Source of the DNA: an uncultured bacterium
GTDB lineage: Bacteria > Bacteroidota > Bacteroidia > Bacteroidales > Rikenellaceae
Direction of reading: 5' to 3'
Length of the DNA stretch: 64,000 nt
Assembly (NCBI GenBank): GCA_905214725.1
Contig: CAJMNH010000005.1
Coordinates: 1 to 64,000, forward strand
Shown here: piece after piece, positions 33,955-44,486 of the stretch
Position numbering within the stretch: position 1 is the first letter of the stretch
How the letters are laid out: every line of letters begins with the position of its first letter
Translations under genes and position numbers: made by a program
The notes under the pieces: model-generated
Told to the model about the DNA's origin: nothing
What the model saw: the letters and a program-made list of their open reading frames with translations, nothing else
The model's database searches: none

Positions 33955-36900
33955 GAAAACCGATCGAAGAGATACTTTCCCAGCGCATTTTGCTGCTCGA
34001 CGGCGGCTTCGGCACGATGGTGCAGGGCTACGGCTTGGACGAAGCGGCCTACCGCGGCGAACGATTCCGCGACTGGGAGCGGCAACTCCGGGGCTGCAAC
34101 GACCTGCTGGCGCTGACCCGCGCCGACGTGGTGCGTGAAATTCATGAAAAATACCTTGCGGCGGGGGCCGATATCATCGAGACCGACTCGTTCAACGCCA
34201 ACGCCGTCTCGCTGGCCGACTACGGGCTGGAGGAGCACGCCTACACGATCGCCCGCGCAGCAGCCGAAACGGCCCGCGCAGCAGCCGACGCCTTCACCGA
34301 ACGCAATCCGCAAAAACCGCGCTTCGTCGCCGGTTCGATCGGCCCCACCAACCGCACGCTCTCGATGTCGGCCGATGTCAACAATCCCGCCGCCCGCAAC
34401 ATCGCCTTCACCGAGATGTGCACGGCCTACCGCGAACAGGTACGGGGTTTATTGGACGGCGGCGTAGACCTGCTGCTGGTCGAAACCGTTTTCGATACGC
34501 TCAACGCCAAGGCGGCACTGGCCGCTATCGACGACGAATGCCGCGCCCGCGGCATCCGCGTGCCGGTCATGGTTTCCGGCACGCTCTCCGATGCATCGGG
34601 GCGTACCCTTTCGGGACAGACCGTCGAGGCTTTCTACGCCTCGGTGGCTCCCGCACAACCGCTGTCGGTCGGACTGAACTGCGCTTACGGCGCCAAACAG
34701 CTGCTCCCCTATCTGGAACGGCTGGCCGCAGTAGCCGAAACTCGTATTTCGACTCACCCCAACGCCGGATTGCCCAATATCATGGGCGGCTATGACGAAA
34801 CGCCGGCGATGTTCGCCGCCGACTGCGCCGAATACATGCGCCGCGGCGTTGTCAATATCATCGGCGGCTGCTGCGGAACCACGCCCGAGCATATCTTCGA
34901 ATTGTCGAAGATCGTGGGCGACTACACGCCGCGACCGCGGCCCGCACGCCGTCATATCACCGTGCTGAGCGGACTCGAACCGCTGCGCATCGTCCCCGAA
35001 GCCAATTTCGTCAACATCGGCGAACGCACCAACGTGGCCGGCTCGGCTCGCTTCGCGCGGCTCATCCGCGAAGGCAGCTACGACGAAGCGCTCACCGTGG
35101 CTCGCGCGCAAGTCGACGCAGGGGCGCAGGTGGTCGACGTCTGCATGGACGACGGCCTGATCGACGGCCCGCAGGCCATGCGGCACTTTCTGAATCTGAT
35201 GGCTTCGGAACCGGAGATCGCCCGCGTGCCGGTGATGATCGACTCGTCGAAATGGGAGGTGCTCGAAGCCGGCCTGCAAGTCGTGCAGGGCAAGAGCGTC
35301 GTCAACTCCATCTCGCTCAAAGAGGGCGAAGCGCCCTTTCTGGAACGAGCCGCAGCCATCCGCCGCTACGGCGCGGCGGCTGTAGTGATGCTCTTCGACG
35401 AACGGGGGCAGGCCGACACCTACGCCCGCAAGATCGAGGTGGCCGAACGCGCCTACCGACTGTTGACCGAAGCGGGATTCCCGCCCGAAGATATTATTTT
35501 CGATCCGAACGTACTGGCCGTCGCCACAGGCATCGAGGCGCACGACCGTTATGCGCTCGACTTCATCGAAGCCACGCGCTGGATCAAGGAGCGCCTGCCC
35601 CACGCCAAGGTCTCGGGCGGCGTCTCGAACCTCTCGTTCGCCTTTCGCGGCAACAACGCCGTGCGCGAGGCGATGCACTCGGTCTTCCTCTACCACGCCA
35701 TTGCGGCGGGAATGGACATGGGCATCGTCAACCCGCAGTTGCTGCAAGTATACAGCGACATCGAACCCGCATTGCTCGAACGCGTCGAGGACGTCGTCCT
35801 CTGCCGCCGGCCGGACGCTGCGGAGCGGCTCATCGAATACGCCCAGCGACTCCGCACCGATCCGACCGCCGAAGGCCCTGCGCACGAAGAGGAGTGGCGC
35901 ACCCGATCGTTGGCCGAACGCATCGAATACGCACTGCTCAAAGGAGTGACCGACCATATCGAGGCCGACACGCTCGAAGCCTACCGCGAACTGGGCGACC
36001 CGATGCAGGTGATCGACCGGCTGCTGATGCGCGCCATGGCGCGCGTGGGCGAACTCTTCGGCGAGGGCAAGATGTTCCTGCCGCAGGTCGTCAAATCGGC
36101 GCGCGTGATGAAACGCGCCGTGGCGGTGCTGACCCCCTATATCGAACGAAACGCCGCCGGCAATTCTTCGGCGGGCAAGGTGATCGTGGCCACGGTCAAG
36201 GGCGACGTTCACGACATCGGCAAGAACATCGTCTCGGTGGTAATGGCCTGCAACGGCTATGAAATCCGCGATCTGGGCGTGATGGTCGAGGCGCAGCGCA
36301 TCGTCGACGAGGCGGCCGCATGGGGCGCCGACGCCATCTGCCTGAGCGGCCTGATCACCCCGTCGCTCGACGAGATGATCCACGTCGTCGAGGAGGCCGA
36401 GCAACGCTCGCTGCACATTCCCTTCATCATCGGCGGCGCCACCACCTCCGATCTGCATACGGCCGTGAAGATCGCTCCCTGCACGACGACGGCGGTCATC
36501 CATTCGCGCGACGCGAGCGAGAACAACCGTATTCTCGCGGCCCTGCTCGGCGCCGGCCGCGAAGCGTACATCGCCGAGGTGCAGGCCGGCCAGCAACAAC
36601 TGCGCGACGACTACCTGCGCAGCGAGCGGATGCGCAACATCCTTCCCATCGTCGAGGCGCGCCGCAACCGCCGGCCGCGCCCCGCATCCGAAATCGCGCC
36701 TGCGGCTCACACGGGACGGCTCGTCTTTCCCGACTTCGACATCGCCGACGTCGAACCCTTCATCGACTGGAACTTCTTCTTCCCCGCATGGGGGCTCAAA
36801 GGACGCTACCCCGCTCTTTTCGAACATCCCGAACGGGGAGCCGAGGCGCGCAAGCTCTTCGACGACGCGCAGGCGCTCCTGCGCCGCATCGCCAACGAGC

Positions 36901-37577
36901 GGCTTCTGACCCTGCAAGGCGTCGTGGGCATCTTCCCCGCCGTCAGCCGCAAGGACGACATCCTCCTGACCGACCTCAAAGGCCGCCGGCATACGCTGGC
37001 CATGCTGCGCAACCAGACGCGCGGCGCCGAGAATCTCTGCCTGTCGGATTTCATCGCCGACGAGCGCGACGGCGCGACCGACTATATCGGCGCCTTCGCC
37101 CTCACGGCCGGAATCGGCTTGCAGGAGCTTTGCGACAAGTTCCGCGCCGAGGGCGACGACTACTCGGCCATCATGGCCAAACTGCTCGCCGACCGCCTCA
37201 CCGAAGCCTTCGCCGAGGCGGTGCACAGCTTCGCTCGGCGGCAGATGTGGGGCTATGAAACCGGACCGGAACTCACCCCGCAGCAGATCATTGCAGGCCG
37301 GTACCGCGGTCTGCGCATGGCCTTCGGCTACCCCGCCTCGCCCGACCACTCGCTCAAACGCGACGTGTTCGACCTGCTCGCCGTCGAACAGACGACCCGC
37401 ATGCGGCTGACGGAGAACTGGATGATCTCGCCGGGCGAAGCGCTCTGCGGACTCTTCTTCTCCGACGCCCGCTACTTCTCGATCGGACAGATCGACGTCA
37501 AACAACTGCGCGACTACGCGAAGCGGCGGGAACTGACGGTCGAAACCCTGAAAAAAATCATTCCGAACAACGTCTGA
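33951..37577 (+). CDS. metH: Cobalamin-dependent methionine synthase
   Basis: The product has 1208 residues with all four modules. The homocysteine domain holds zinc ligands in GLNCAYG and GGCCGTTP; the folate domain begins near NFVNIGERTNVAGSARF; the cobalamin domain contains DVHDIGKNIV with the axial His; the reactivation domain ends with YRGLRMAFGYPASPDH (usually RPAxGYP). It methylates homocysteine using methyl-tetrahydrofolate. It is followed two bases later by metF, which makes that substrate. Confidence 0.97.
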   Translation: MRKPIEEILSQRILLLDGGFGTMVQGYGLDEAAYRGERFRDWERQLRGCNDLLALTRADVVREIHEKYLAAGADIIETDSFNANAVSLADYGLEEHAYTIARAAAETARAAADAFTERNPQKPRFVAGSIGPTNRTLSMSADVNNPAARNIAFTEMCTAYREQVRGLLDGGVDLLLVETVFDTLNAKAALAAIDDECRARGIRVPVMVSGTLSDASGRTLSGQTVEAFYASVAPAQPLSVGLNCAYGAKQLLPYLERLAAVAETRISTHPNAGLPNIMGGYDETPAMFAADCAEYMRRGVVNIIGGCCGTTPEHIFELSKIVGDYTPRPRPARRHITVLSGLEPLRIVPEANFVNIGERTNVAGSARFARLIREGSYDEALTVARAQVDAGAQVVDVCMDDGLIDGPQAMRHFLNLMASEPEIARVPVMIDSSKWEVLEAGLQVVQGKSVVNSISLKEGEAPFLERAAAIRRYGAAAVVMLFDERGQADTYARKIEVAERAYRLLTEAGFPPEDIIFDPNVLAVATGIEAHDRYALDFIEATRWIKERLPHAKVSGGVSNLSFAFRGNNAVREAMHSVFLYHAIAAGMDMGIVNPQLLQVYSDIEPALLERVEDVVLCRRPDAAERLIEYAQRLRTDPTAEGPAHEEEWRTRSLAERIEYALLKGVTDHIEADTLEAYRELGDPMQVIDRLLMRAMARVGELFGEGKMFLPQVVKSARVMKRAVAVLTPYIERNAAGNSSAGKVIVATVKGDVHDIGKNIVSVVMACNGYEIRDLGVMVEAQRIVDEAAAWGADAICLSGLITPSLDEMIHVVEEAEQRSLHIPFIIGGATTSDLHTAVKIAPCTTTAVIHSRDASENNRILAALLGAGREAYIAEVQAGQQQLRDDYLRSERMRNILPIVEARRNRRPRPASEIAPAAHTGRLVFPDFDIADVEPFIDWNFFFPAWGLKGRYPALFEHPERGAEARKLFDDAQALLRRIANERLLTLQGVVGIFPAVSRKDDILLTDLKGRRHTLAMLRNQTRGAENLCLSDFIADERDGATDYIGAFALTAGIGLQELCDKFRAEGDDYSAIMAKLLADRLTEAFAEAVHSFARRQMWGYETGPELTPQQIIAGRYRGLRMAFGYPASPDHSLKRDVFDLLAVEQTTRMRLTENWMISPGEALCGLFFSDARYFSIGQIDVKQLRDYAKRRELTVETLKKIIPNNV

Positions 37578-37579
37578 AC

Positions 37580-38545
37580 ATGAACGTACTGGATATCATC
37601 CGCGAAGCCTCCGCGCGAGGCGCCGCCCGCTTCTCGTTCGAGTTGCTGCCGCCCCTCAAAGGCGACGGCACGCGCAGCGTCTTCACAACGGTCGAGGCGC
37701 TGAGCGAATTCGACCCCGCTTTCATCAACATCACCTTCCACCGCGAAAGCATCAAGGAGAGCGTCACCCCCGACGGCCACGTCGAGTGGCACCGCGTACG
37801 GCGGCGTCCGGGCACGGTAGGCATCTCGGCCGCCATCCGCGACCGCTTCGGCATCGAGGTGGTTCCGCACCTGATCTGCGGCGGCCTGTCTCGTTACGAC
37901 ATCGAGGACGCGCTCATCGACATGGACTTTCTGGGTCTGCACAACGTGCTGGCGCTGCGCGGCGACTGCGGCCCCAACGAACGCCACTTCATGCCCCACC
38001 CCCACGGACATTCCCACGCCATCGACCTCGTACGGCAGATCGCGGCGATGAACCGCGGCGAATTCGTCGACGGCGAGGTGGAGGAGTGCCACCACTCGAA
38101 ATTCTCGATCGGCGTGGCGGGTTATCCCGAAAAACATGTCGACGCGCTCGACGCCGAGAGCGACCTGCGTCATCTCAAAGCCAAAGTCGATGCCGGAGCC
38201 GATTACGTCATGACCCAGATCTGCTACGACGCCGAACGCATCGTCGGCTTCATCCGCCGCTGCCGCGAGGCGGGGATCACGGTGCCGATCATTCCGGGCG
38301 TGAAACCGCTTTCGACGCTGCGGCAATTGACGCTGCTGCCCGAGACCTTCGCCATCACGCTGCCCGAAGCGCTGCGCCGCGAGGTCGAAGCGCACGCCGA
38401 CAGCCCCGAGGCGATCCGCCGCATCGGCGTCGAATGGGCCGTCGACCAGTGCCGTCGGTTGAAAGCCGCCGGCGTACCCGTGATCCATTTTTACACGATG
38501 GGACGCGCCGAAAACGTACGACAAATCATCAAGGAGGTTTTCTGA
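37580..38545 (+). CDS. metF: 5,10-Methylenetetrahydrofolate reductase
   Basis: The product has 321 residues. RFSFELLPPLKGDGT at the N-terminus, LALRGD near residue 130 and MTQICYDAERIVGFIRR are the usual FAD and folate contacts. It makes the methyl donor for MetH, encoded directly upstream. Confidence 0.95.
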   Translation: MNVLDIIREASARGAARFSFELLPPLKGDGTRSVFTTVEALSEFDPAFINITFHRESIKESVTPDGHVEWHRVRRRPGTVGISAAIRDRFGIEVVPHLICGGLSRYDIEDALIDMDFLGLHNVLALRGDCGPNERHFMPHPHGHSHAIDLVRQIAAMNRGEFVDGEVEECHHSKFSIGVAGYPEKHVDALDAESDLRHLKAKVDAGADYVMTQICYDAERIVGFIRRCREAGITVPIIPGVKPLSTLRQLTLLPETFAITLPEALRREVEAHADSPEAIRRIGVEWAVDQCRRLKAAGVPVIHFYTMGRAENVRQIIKEVF

Positions 38546-38546
38546 T

Positions 38547-39662
38547 ATGGCCGAAGAGTTGGATATCATCGCCTTCCGCCGCGCGCTGCACCGCCGCCCC
38601 GAACTCTCGTTCCGCGAGACCGGAACGCACGACCGCATCGCACGTTCGCTCGGTGCGGTGGGCATCGCCCACCGCACCGTCGCCCGTACGGGCCTGCTGG
38701 CGCGCATCGAGGGGCACGGCGATCTGCGCCGCGCCGTCGTCCTGCGCGCCGACATCGACGCGCTGCCGATTCACGAAGAGACCGACGTCGCGTGGCGTTC
38801 GGAGATCGAAGGGGCGATGCACGCCTGCGGCCACGACATCCACACCGCGGTGCTGATGGGCGTATTGCAGGAACTCAATCGTTTGCGCGACTTCGAGGGA
38901 ACGCTTTTCGGGCTTTTCCAGCCCGGCGAGGAGTGCAACCCGGGCGGCGCATCGCTGGTACTGGCGGAGGAGCCGTTCGCCGGCTATGACGTCGCGGCCG
39001 TCGTGGGCGAACATGTCGAGCCGTCGCTCGAAGTGGGCGCGTTCGGTTTCCGCGCGGGCAAATACATGGCTTCGAGCGACGAACTGCGCTTCACGGTGCA
39101 CGGCGCAGGCGGCCACGCCGCGCTGCGCAACCAATTGCGCGATCCCGTAGCCGCCGCCGCCGAACTCGTCGGACGGCTGCTCGCCCTCAACCTGCCGGAG
39201 CGAGTGCTCTCCATCGGCCGGATGGAGGCCGACGGCGCGACGAACGTCGTCCCCGACGACGTGCGGATGGAAGGCACGCTGCGCACCTTCGACGAAACGC
39301 AACGCAGCGCAGCCTACGACGCCATCCGCGAAATCGCCGCAGAGATCGACCGCCGGCACGGCACCGAGACCGCCGTCGACATCGGACGGGGCTATCCCTG
39401 CGTGGTGAACGACCCTGCGCTCACGGCTCTCGCCCGCGGGCTGGCCGCCGAACGGTGGTCGGTCGCCGACCTGCCGCTGCGCACTACCGCCGAAGATTTC
39501 GGTTTCTATACCCACCGTTATCCCTCGCTTTTTTACCGGCTGGGGGTCGGCGCGGCGTCGGGACACACACACACATCGACCTTCGACCCCGACGAGAAGG
39601 CCATCACAACGGGCATCGCCTTTATGCAGGCGCTCGCCCTCAAACTGTTGAATGAAAAATGA
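38547..39662 (+). CDS. M20-family amidohydrolase / carboxypeptidase
   Basis: The product has 371 residues. LHRRPELSFRE, MHACGHDIHTAVLMG and FQPGEECNPGGASLV carry the di-metal site of M20D amidohydrolases (hippurate/IAA-amino acid/diaminopimelate type). A dimerisation domain lies in the middle. AAGGAGG lies 10 bases before the ATG. The amide substrate is unknown. Its stop overlaps the rnr start. Confidence 0.88.
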   Translation: MAEELDIIAFRRALHRRPELSFRETGTHDRIARSLGAVGIAHRTVARTGLLARIEGHGDLRRAVVLRADIDALPIHEETDVAWRSEIEGAMHACGHDIHTAVLMGVLQELNRLRDFEGTLFGLFQPGEECNPGGASLVLAEEPFAGYDVAAVVGEHVEPSLEVGAFGFRAGKYMASSDELRFTVHGAGGHAALRNQLRDPVAAAAELVGRLLALNLPERVLSIGRMEADGATNVVPDDVRMEGTLRTFDETQRSAAYDAIREIAAEIDRRHGTETAVDIGRGYPCVVNDPALTALARGLAAERWSVADLPLRTTAEDFGFYTHRYPSLFYRLGVGAASGHTHTSTFDPDEKAITTGIAFMQALALKLLNEK

Positions 39663-41860
39663 CAAGAACGAAGAAACAAACCCATAACGGCGGCGAACGC
39701 GCCGCGCTGATTCTGGAACTGTTCCGGCAGCTGCCCGACAACAAATTCTCGCTGCGCCACCTCGCTTCGGCATCGGGCGGCGCAAGCCGGGAGGGGCGCC
39801 GCGAAACGATGCAGATCGTCGAGCAACTGCTCGCGACGGGCGTCGTCGAGGAGTGCTCGCGCGAAAAATACCGGCTGAGTCCGGCCCAACGTCCCCGTCT
39901 CGAAGGGATCGTCGAAATGCTCGCCACCGGCTCGATGTTCGTGCGGGTCGAGGGGATGGAGCAGCAAATCTACATCCACTCCCGCAATTCGCTCAACGCG
40001 CTCGACGGCGACCGCGTGCAGTTGGTGCTGACCCGCAAATCGCGCGGCGGCAACGCCCCCGAAGGGGAGATCACCGCCATCGTCGAACGCAGCCGCAAAC
40101 GCTACGTCGGCACGGCCGAAGTCAACGAACACAACGTCTTCGTGCGCATCGACTCGCGCAAGATGCCCGTCGACGTCTACCTTCACAAGCGCGACTGCGA
40201 CCGTGTGAAGAACGGCGACAAAGTCGTGGTGCGCATCGTCGAGTGGGCGCCCGGTTCGAAGAGCCCCGTAGGCGAGTTGGTCGACGTGCTGGGCAAGGCG
40301 GGCGAGAACGACACCGAAATGCACGCCATTCTGGCCGAATACGACCTTCCCTACCGTTTCGAACCGGAGGTCGAGGCGGCCGCCGAGGCCATTCCGGGCG
40401 AAATCACCAAGAAGGATTACGCCGAACGACGCGACTTCCGCCAGACCGTGACCTTCACGGTCGATCCGGCCGACGCCAAGGACTTCGACGACGCGCTGTC
40501 GGTGCGCAAGGTCAGCGACGGCGTTTGGGAAGTGGGCGTCCACATCGCCGACGTAACCCACTACGTGCGTCCCGGTTCGGTGGTCGACACCGAGGCCGAA
40601 GCGCGCGGCACGTCGGTCTATCTGGTCGACCGCACCGTGCCGATGCTCCCCGAACGGCTCAGCAACGAACTCTGTTCGCTGCGCCCCCACGAGGAGAGTC
40701 TCTGTTTCTCGGCGGTCTTCACCCTCAACGAAAACCTCGAAATCCTCGACGAGTGGTTCGGCCGCACGGTGATCCATTCCGACCGCCGCTTCGCCTACGA
40801 AGAGGCGCAGCAGGTGATCGAAACCGGACAGGGCGACTACGCCGAGGAGATTGTCACGCTCAACCGCTTGGCGCAGGCCATGCGCCGCGAACGGTTCCGC
40901 AACGGCGCGATCAGTTTCGACCGCGCTGAGGCCAAATTCAAGCTCGACGAGAAGGGCAAGCCGCTGGGCGTCTTTTTCAAAGAGCAGAAAGAGGCCAACC
41001 AGATGATCGAGGAGTTCATGCTGCTGGCCAACCGCCGCGTAGCCGAGTTCTGCGGCAAAATCAAGGGGCGCAAGTCGGGCCGTACGATGGTCTATCGCGT
41101 CCATGACGAGCCGAACGTCGACAAATTGCAGAGTTTCCGGCAGTTCATCCTCCGCTTCGGCCACATCTTCAAAGCCTCCGAAGGCCGTCCCGTCGCCAAG
41201 GAGATGAACAAGCTCTTTCAGAAGATCAAGGGCCGTCCCGAAGAGAACGTCGTCACGACGCTCGCCGTGCGGTCGATGGCCAAAGCCTACTACACCACCG
41301 ACAACATCGGCCACTACGGACTGGCCTTCCCCTACTACACCCACTTCACCTCGCCCATCCGCCGTTACCCCGACATGATGGTGCACCGGCTGCTGGCCCG
41401 CTACCTCGAAGGCGGCAAGGCGATCGACAAGGCGAAGTTCGAGGCGCTGTGCGAGCACGCTTCGGAACGCGAGGTGATCGCCGCCGAGGCCGAACGCGCC
41501 TCGATCAAGTACAAGATGGTCGAGTTCATGCAGGAGCGTCTGGGCGAGGAGTTCGTCGGTCACATTTCGGGCATCACCGAATGGGGCATCTTCGTTGAGA
41601 TCGACGAGAACCACATCGAAGGTCTGGTGGCGATGCGCGACATGCACGACGATTTCTACGACTTCGATCCGGCCGAATATACCATTACGGGCCGTTCGAC
41701 GGGCCGCCGCTTCACGCTGGGCGACGCCGTGCGCATCCGCGTCAAGCGCGCCGACCTGCAGAAACGCCAACTCGATTTCGATCTGGTACTGCCCGACGCT
41801 CCGCAGTCGAACGCTCCGCAGAAAGGGCGTAAAGGCCCGCAGGTGAAACGCCGCCGCTGA
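39659..41860 (+). CDS. rnr: Ribonuclease R
   Basis: The product has 733 residues: N-terminal HTH and cold-shock-like domains, a central RNB domain with TVDPADAKDFDDALS (catalytic Asp cluster) and YTHFTSPIRRYPDMMVHRLL, then an S1 domain (GHISGITEWGIFVEI) and a basic tail (RKGPQVKRRR). It degrades structured RNA from the 3' end. The start and stop codons overlap both neighbours. Confidence 0.95.
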   Translation: MTRTKKQTHNGGERAALILELFRQLPDNKFSLRHLASASGGASREGRRETMQIVEQLLATGVVEECSREKYRLSPAQRPRLEGIVEMLATGSMFVRVEGMEQQIYIHSRNSLNALDGDRVQLVLTRKSRGGNAPEGEITAIVERSRKRYVGTAEVNEHNVFVRIDSRKMPVDVYLHKRDCDRVKNGDKVVVRIVEWAPGSKSPVGELVDVLGKAGENDTEMHAILAEYDLPYRFEPEVEAAAEAIPGEITKKDYAERRDFRQTVTFTVDPADAKDFDDALSVRKVSDGVWEVGVHIADVTHYVRPGSVVDTEAEARGTSVYLVDRTVPMLPERLSNELCSLRPHEESLCFSAVFTLNENLEILDEWFGRTVIHSDRRFAYEEAQQVIETGQGDYAEEIVTLNRLAQAMRRERFRNGAISFDRAEAKFKLDEKGKPLGVFFKEQKEANQMIEEFMLLANRRVAEFCGKIKGRKSGRTMVYRVHDEPNVDKLQSFRQFILRFGHIFKASEGRPVAKEMNKLFQKIKGRPEENVVTTLAVRSMAKAYYTTDNIGHYGLAFPYYTHFTSPIRRYPDMMVHRLLARYLEGGKAIDKAKFEALCEHASEREVIAAEAERASIKYKMVEFMQERLGEEFVGHISGITEWGIFVEIDENHIEGLVAMRDMHDDFYDFDPAEYTITGRSTGRRFTLGDAVRIRVKRADLQKRQLDFDLVLPDAPQSNAPQKGRKGPQVKRRR

Positions 41861-42963
41861 TGAACGGACGGATTCTCGACAAGGCCGTGCGGCGAGCGAC
41901 GCTCACGCGCGACGAAGCCTACGCCCTCTACGAGCGCACGCCCGTGCAGGAGTTGGCGGCGGCGGCCGACGCCGTGCGGCGCGCGACGGTTGCCGATCCG
42001 CAGGTCGTCACATGGCAGATCGACCGCAACGTCAACATCACCAACGTCTGCATCTCGGGCTGTAAATTCTGCAATTTCCACTGCAAGCCGCACGACGAAA
42101 AGAAGGCCTTCATCACCACGCGCGAGGAGTACCGCGAAAAGATTGCGCAAACGCTCGCGCTGGGCGGCGACCAACTGCTGTTGCAGGGCGGATTGCACCC
42201 GAAACTCGGCATCACGTTCTACGAAGAGCTGTTCCGCGATCTGAAACGGATGTTCCCCCGCATCCGGCTGCACGCGCTCGGCGCGCCCGAGGTGGCGCAT
42301 ATCGCCCGCATCAGCGGTCTCTCGACGCTCGAAACGCTGCGCCGTCTGATGGCCGCCGGACTGGATTCGCTGCCGGGCGCCGGAGCCGAGATTCTCGATC
42401 CGGCCGTCCGCAAGGCGATTTCGCCCGCCAAACCGTCGGTCGGATCGTGGCTCGACGTGATGCACGAAGCCCACACGCTGGGATTGGCCACGTCAGCCAC
42501 CATGATATACGGCCATATCGAAACGCCGCGCCAGCGCGTCGACCATCTGCTGCTGCTCCGCGACCTGCAGGCGCGCTGTCCCGAAGGGAACCCCGGCTTT
42601 CTGGCCTTCATCCCGTGGATCTTCCGCTCGACGGGCACGCGGCTCGAACACGAAGGGGTCGCAACCGATTTCTCGCCGCTGGAATACATCCGCATCATCG
42701 CGGCAAGCCGGTTGATACTGAACAATATACCGAACATTCAGGCCTCATGGCTCACCGTCGGCCGCGAGACGGCGCAGGCGGCACTCCACAGCGGAGCCAA
42801 CGACATGGGCTCGATCATGATCGAGGAACACGTCGTCTCGTCGGCCGGCGCCGACAACCGCTTCGACGCCGAGGGCATCCAGCAGGCGATCCGCGAAGCG
42901 GGCTTCACGCCGCGCCTGCGGAACCAACTCTACGAACTGCGGCCGTGGCCGCTCGATACCTGA
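41860..42963 (+). CDS. mqnC: Cyclic dehypoxanthinyl futalosine synthase (radical SAM)
   Basis: The product has 367 residues. The radical SAM cluster motif is CISGCKFCNF; HALGAPEVAHIAR, LPGAGAEIL, TSATMIYGH and FLAFIPWIF are MqnC-like features. It acts in the futalosine route to menaquinone. MqnE, a close relative, is the main alternative, but the FIPW segment favours MqnC. It begins at the last base of rnr (TGATG). Confidence 0.87.
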   Translation: MNGRILDKAVRRATLTRDEAYALYERTPVQELAAAADAVRRATVADPQVVTWQIDRNVNITNVCISGCKFCNFHCKPHDEKKAFITTREEYREKIAQTLALGGDQLLLQGGLHPKLGITFYEELFRDLKRMFPRIRLHALGAPEVAHIARISGLSTLETLRRLMAAGLDSLPGAGAEILDPAVRKAISPAKPSVGSWLDVMHEAHTLGLATSATMIYGHIETPRQRVDHLLLLRDLQARCPEGNPGFLAFIPWIFRSTGTRLEHEGVATDFSPLEYIRIIAASRLILNNIPNIQASWLTVGRETAQAALHSGANDMGSIMIEEHVVSSAGADNRFDAEGIQQAIREAGFTPRLRNQLYELRPWPLDT

Positions 42964-42967
42964 CGCA

Positions 42968-43441
42968 ATGGAAGGATTCTTGGATACGATCACGCAATTC
43001 TGCATCGATTGGGGCTACTGGGGACTTTTCCTCTCGGCTTTCGTGGCGGGGAGCATCATTCCTTTCAGCTCCGAGGTGGTGATGGTGGTGCTCGTCCGCA
43101 TGGGACTCGACCCTGCGCTCTGCCTCATAGCGGCCGCGACGGGCAACACCGGCGGCGGCATGACCTGCTACTGGATCGGTCATCTGGGCAAACGCGAATG
43201 GTTCAGCAAATACTTAGGCATCAGCGAGAAACAGCTCGACCGCGCCGGACGATTCCTCGCCGGCAAAGGAGCGTGGAGCGCCTTTTTCGCTTTTCTGCCG
43301 TCCATCGGCGAGGCGATTGCCATCCTGCTGGGACTGATGCGCAGCAACGTATGGATCACCACGCTGGCCATGTTTCTGGGCAAGGCGCTGCGTTACGCCG
43401 CCATTCTCTACGCCATGCAGGGCGCGGCGGCGTTGCTGTAA
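42968..43441 (+). CDS. YqaA/DedA-type (VTT) inner-membrane protein
   Basis: The product has 157 residues. Hydrophobic helices alternate with the amphipathic re-entrant pattern (FVAGSIIPFSSEVVMVVLV, ATGNTGGGMTCYWIGHLG, FFAFLPSIGEAIAILLGLM) of the short YqaA branch of the VTT family. The role is probably in lipid or undecaprenyl carrier flipping; not proven for this branch. Four bases separate it from mqnC. Confidence 0.82.
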   Translation: MEGFLDTITQFCIDWGYWGLFLSAFVAGSIIPFSSEVVMVVLVRMGLDPALCLIAAATGNTGGGMTCYWIGHLGKREWFSKYLGISEKQLDRAGRFLAGKGAWSAFFAFLPSIGEAIAILLGLMRSNVWITTLAMFLGKALRYAAILYAMQGAAALL

Positions 43442-43477
43442 GCCCCGGCGCGATTGTTGCACACCTTGCAGAGCGTT

Positions 43478-44416
43478 ATGAAACGGATCATCGCAGGGGG
43501 AGTCGCCCTCATGGGAATCCTCCTCTCGGTAAATGCACAAAATATGAAACCGCTCACACCCGACGAGCGTCGGATCATCGTCGAGAAGGGAACCGAAGCT
43601 CCCTTCACGGGGAAATACTACAAGCACAGCGCGCGCGGCCTCTACCGCTGCCGTCAATGCGGCGCGCCCCTCTACCGGTCGGAAGACAAGTTCGATTCGG
43701 GATGCGGCTGGCCCGCCTTCGACGACGAGATTCCGGGCGCGGTGCGCCGCACGCCCGACGCCGACGGCCGGCGCACCGAGATCACCTGCACCCGCTGCGG
43801 AGCCCATCTGGGACACGTCTTCACGGGCGAACGTTTCACCGAAAAGAATACGCGCCACTGCGTCAACTCGCTCTCGCTCGACTTCGTACCGGCGTCGGAG
43901 CATCCCGATCGAGCGCAATCCGAAGCGGCGCAGACGACCGAAACAGCGATCTTCGCCGGCGGCTGTTTCTGGGGCGTGGAGTATATGATAGAACGGCAGC
44001 CCGGCGTCCTCTCGGTCGAATCGGGCTACATCGGCGGCCGTACCGAACATCCCACCTACGAGGAGGTATGCAGCCGCACCACGGGACACGCCGAAGCGGT
44101 GCGCGTGATCTTCGATCCGGCAAAAGTCTCCTACGAGACGCTTGCACGGCTCTTTTTCGAAATTCACGACCCCACGCAGATCGACCGGCAGGGACCGGAC
44201 GTCGGAGATCAGTACCGTTCCGAGATTTTTTACACCTCGCCCGAACAGCGCGCCGTCGCCGAACGGCTCATCGCCCTGCTCCGGCAAAAAGGCTACCGCG
44301 TCGCTACGCGCGTGACGCCCGCCGGTACGTTCTGGCCGGCCGAAATCGATCATCAAGACTACTACAACCGCAAGGGGACGCTCCCCTATTGCCACGCCTA
44401 CACCCGCCGCTTCTGA
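43478..44416 (+). CDS. msrBA: Secreted bifunctional methionine sulfoxide reductase B-A
   Basis: The product has 312 residues. A signal peptide (MKRIIAGGVALMGILLSVNAQ) directs it to the envelope. MsrB comes first: zinc Cys 58, 61, 104 and 107 and catalytic Cys128 in RHCVNS. MsrA follows with GGCFWGVE and catalytic Cys163. It repairs both sulfoxide isomers of oxidised methionine. An upstream TTG frame start at 43454 is rejected because it would mask the signal peptide. Confidence 0.92.
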   Translation: MKRIIAGGVALMGILLSVNAQNMKPLTPDERRIIVEKGTEAPFTGKYYKHSARGLYRCRQCGAPLYRSEDKFDSGCGWPAFDDEIPGAVRRTPDADGRRTEITCTRCGAHLGHVFTGERFTEKNTRHCVNSLSLDFVPASEHPDRAQSEAAQTTETAIFAGGCFWGVEYMIERQPGVLSVESGYIGGRTEHPTYEEVCSRTTGHAEAVRVIFDPAKVSYETLARLFFEIHDPTQIDRQGPDVGDQYRSEIFYTSPEQRAVAERLIALLRQKGYRVATRVTPAGTFWPAEIDHQDYYNRKGTLPYCHAYTRRF

Positions 44417-44486
44417 AGCCGCCTCGCTACTTCCAGAGAGTTTCTTCCGGTCGACCGCCGCGTCACACCGTTAAAAAAGAAACGAT

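Noticed and set aside
34449..37505. 1018-codon open frame on the minus strand opposite metH
   Set aside because: It mirrors a high-GC gene with an ideal domain set; long antisense frames are expected at this GC content and the translation has no recognisable domain. The same applies to 1612-3939, 22864-25098 and 56654-59191.
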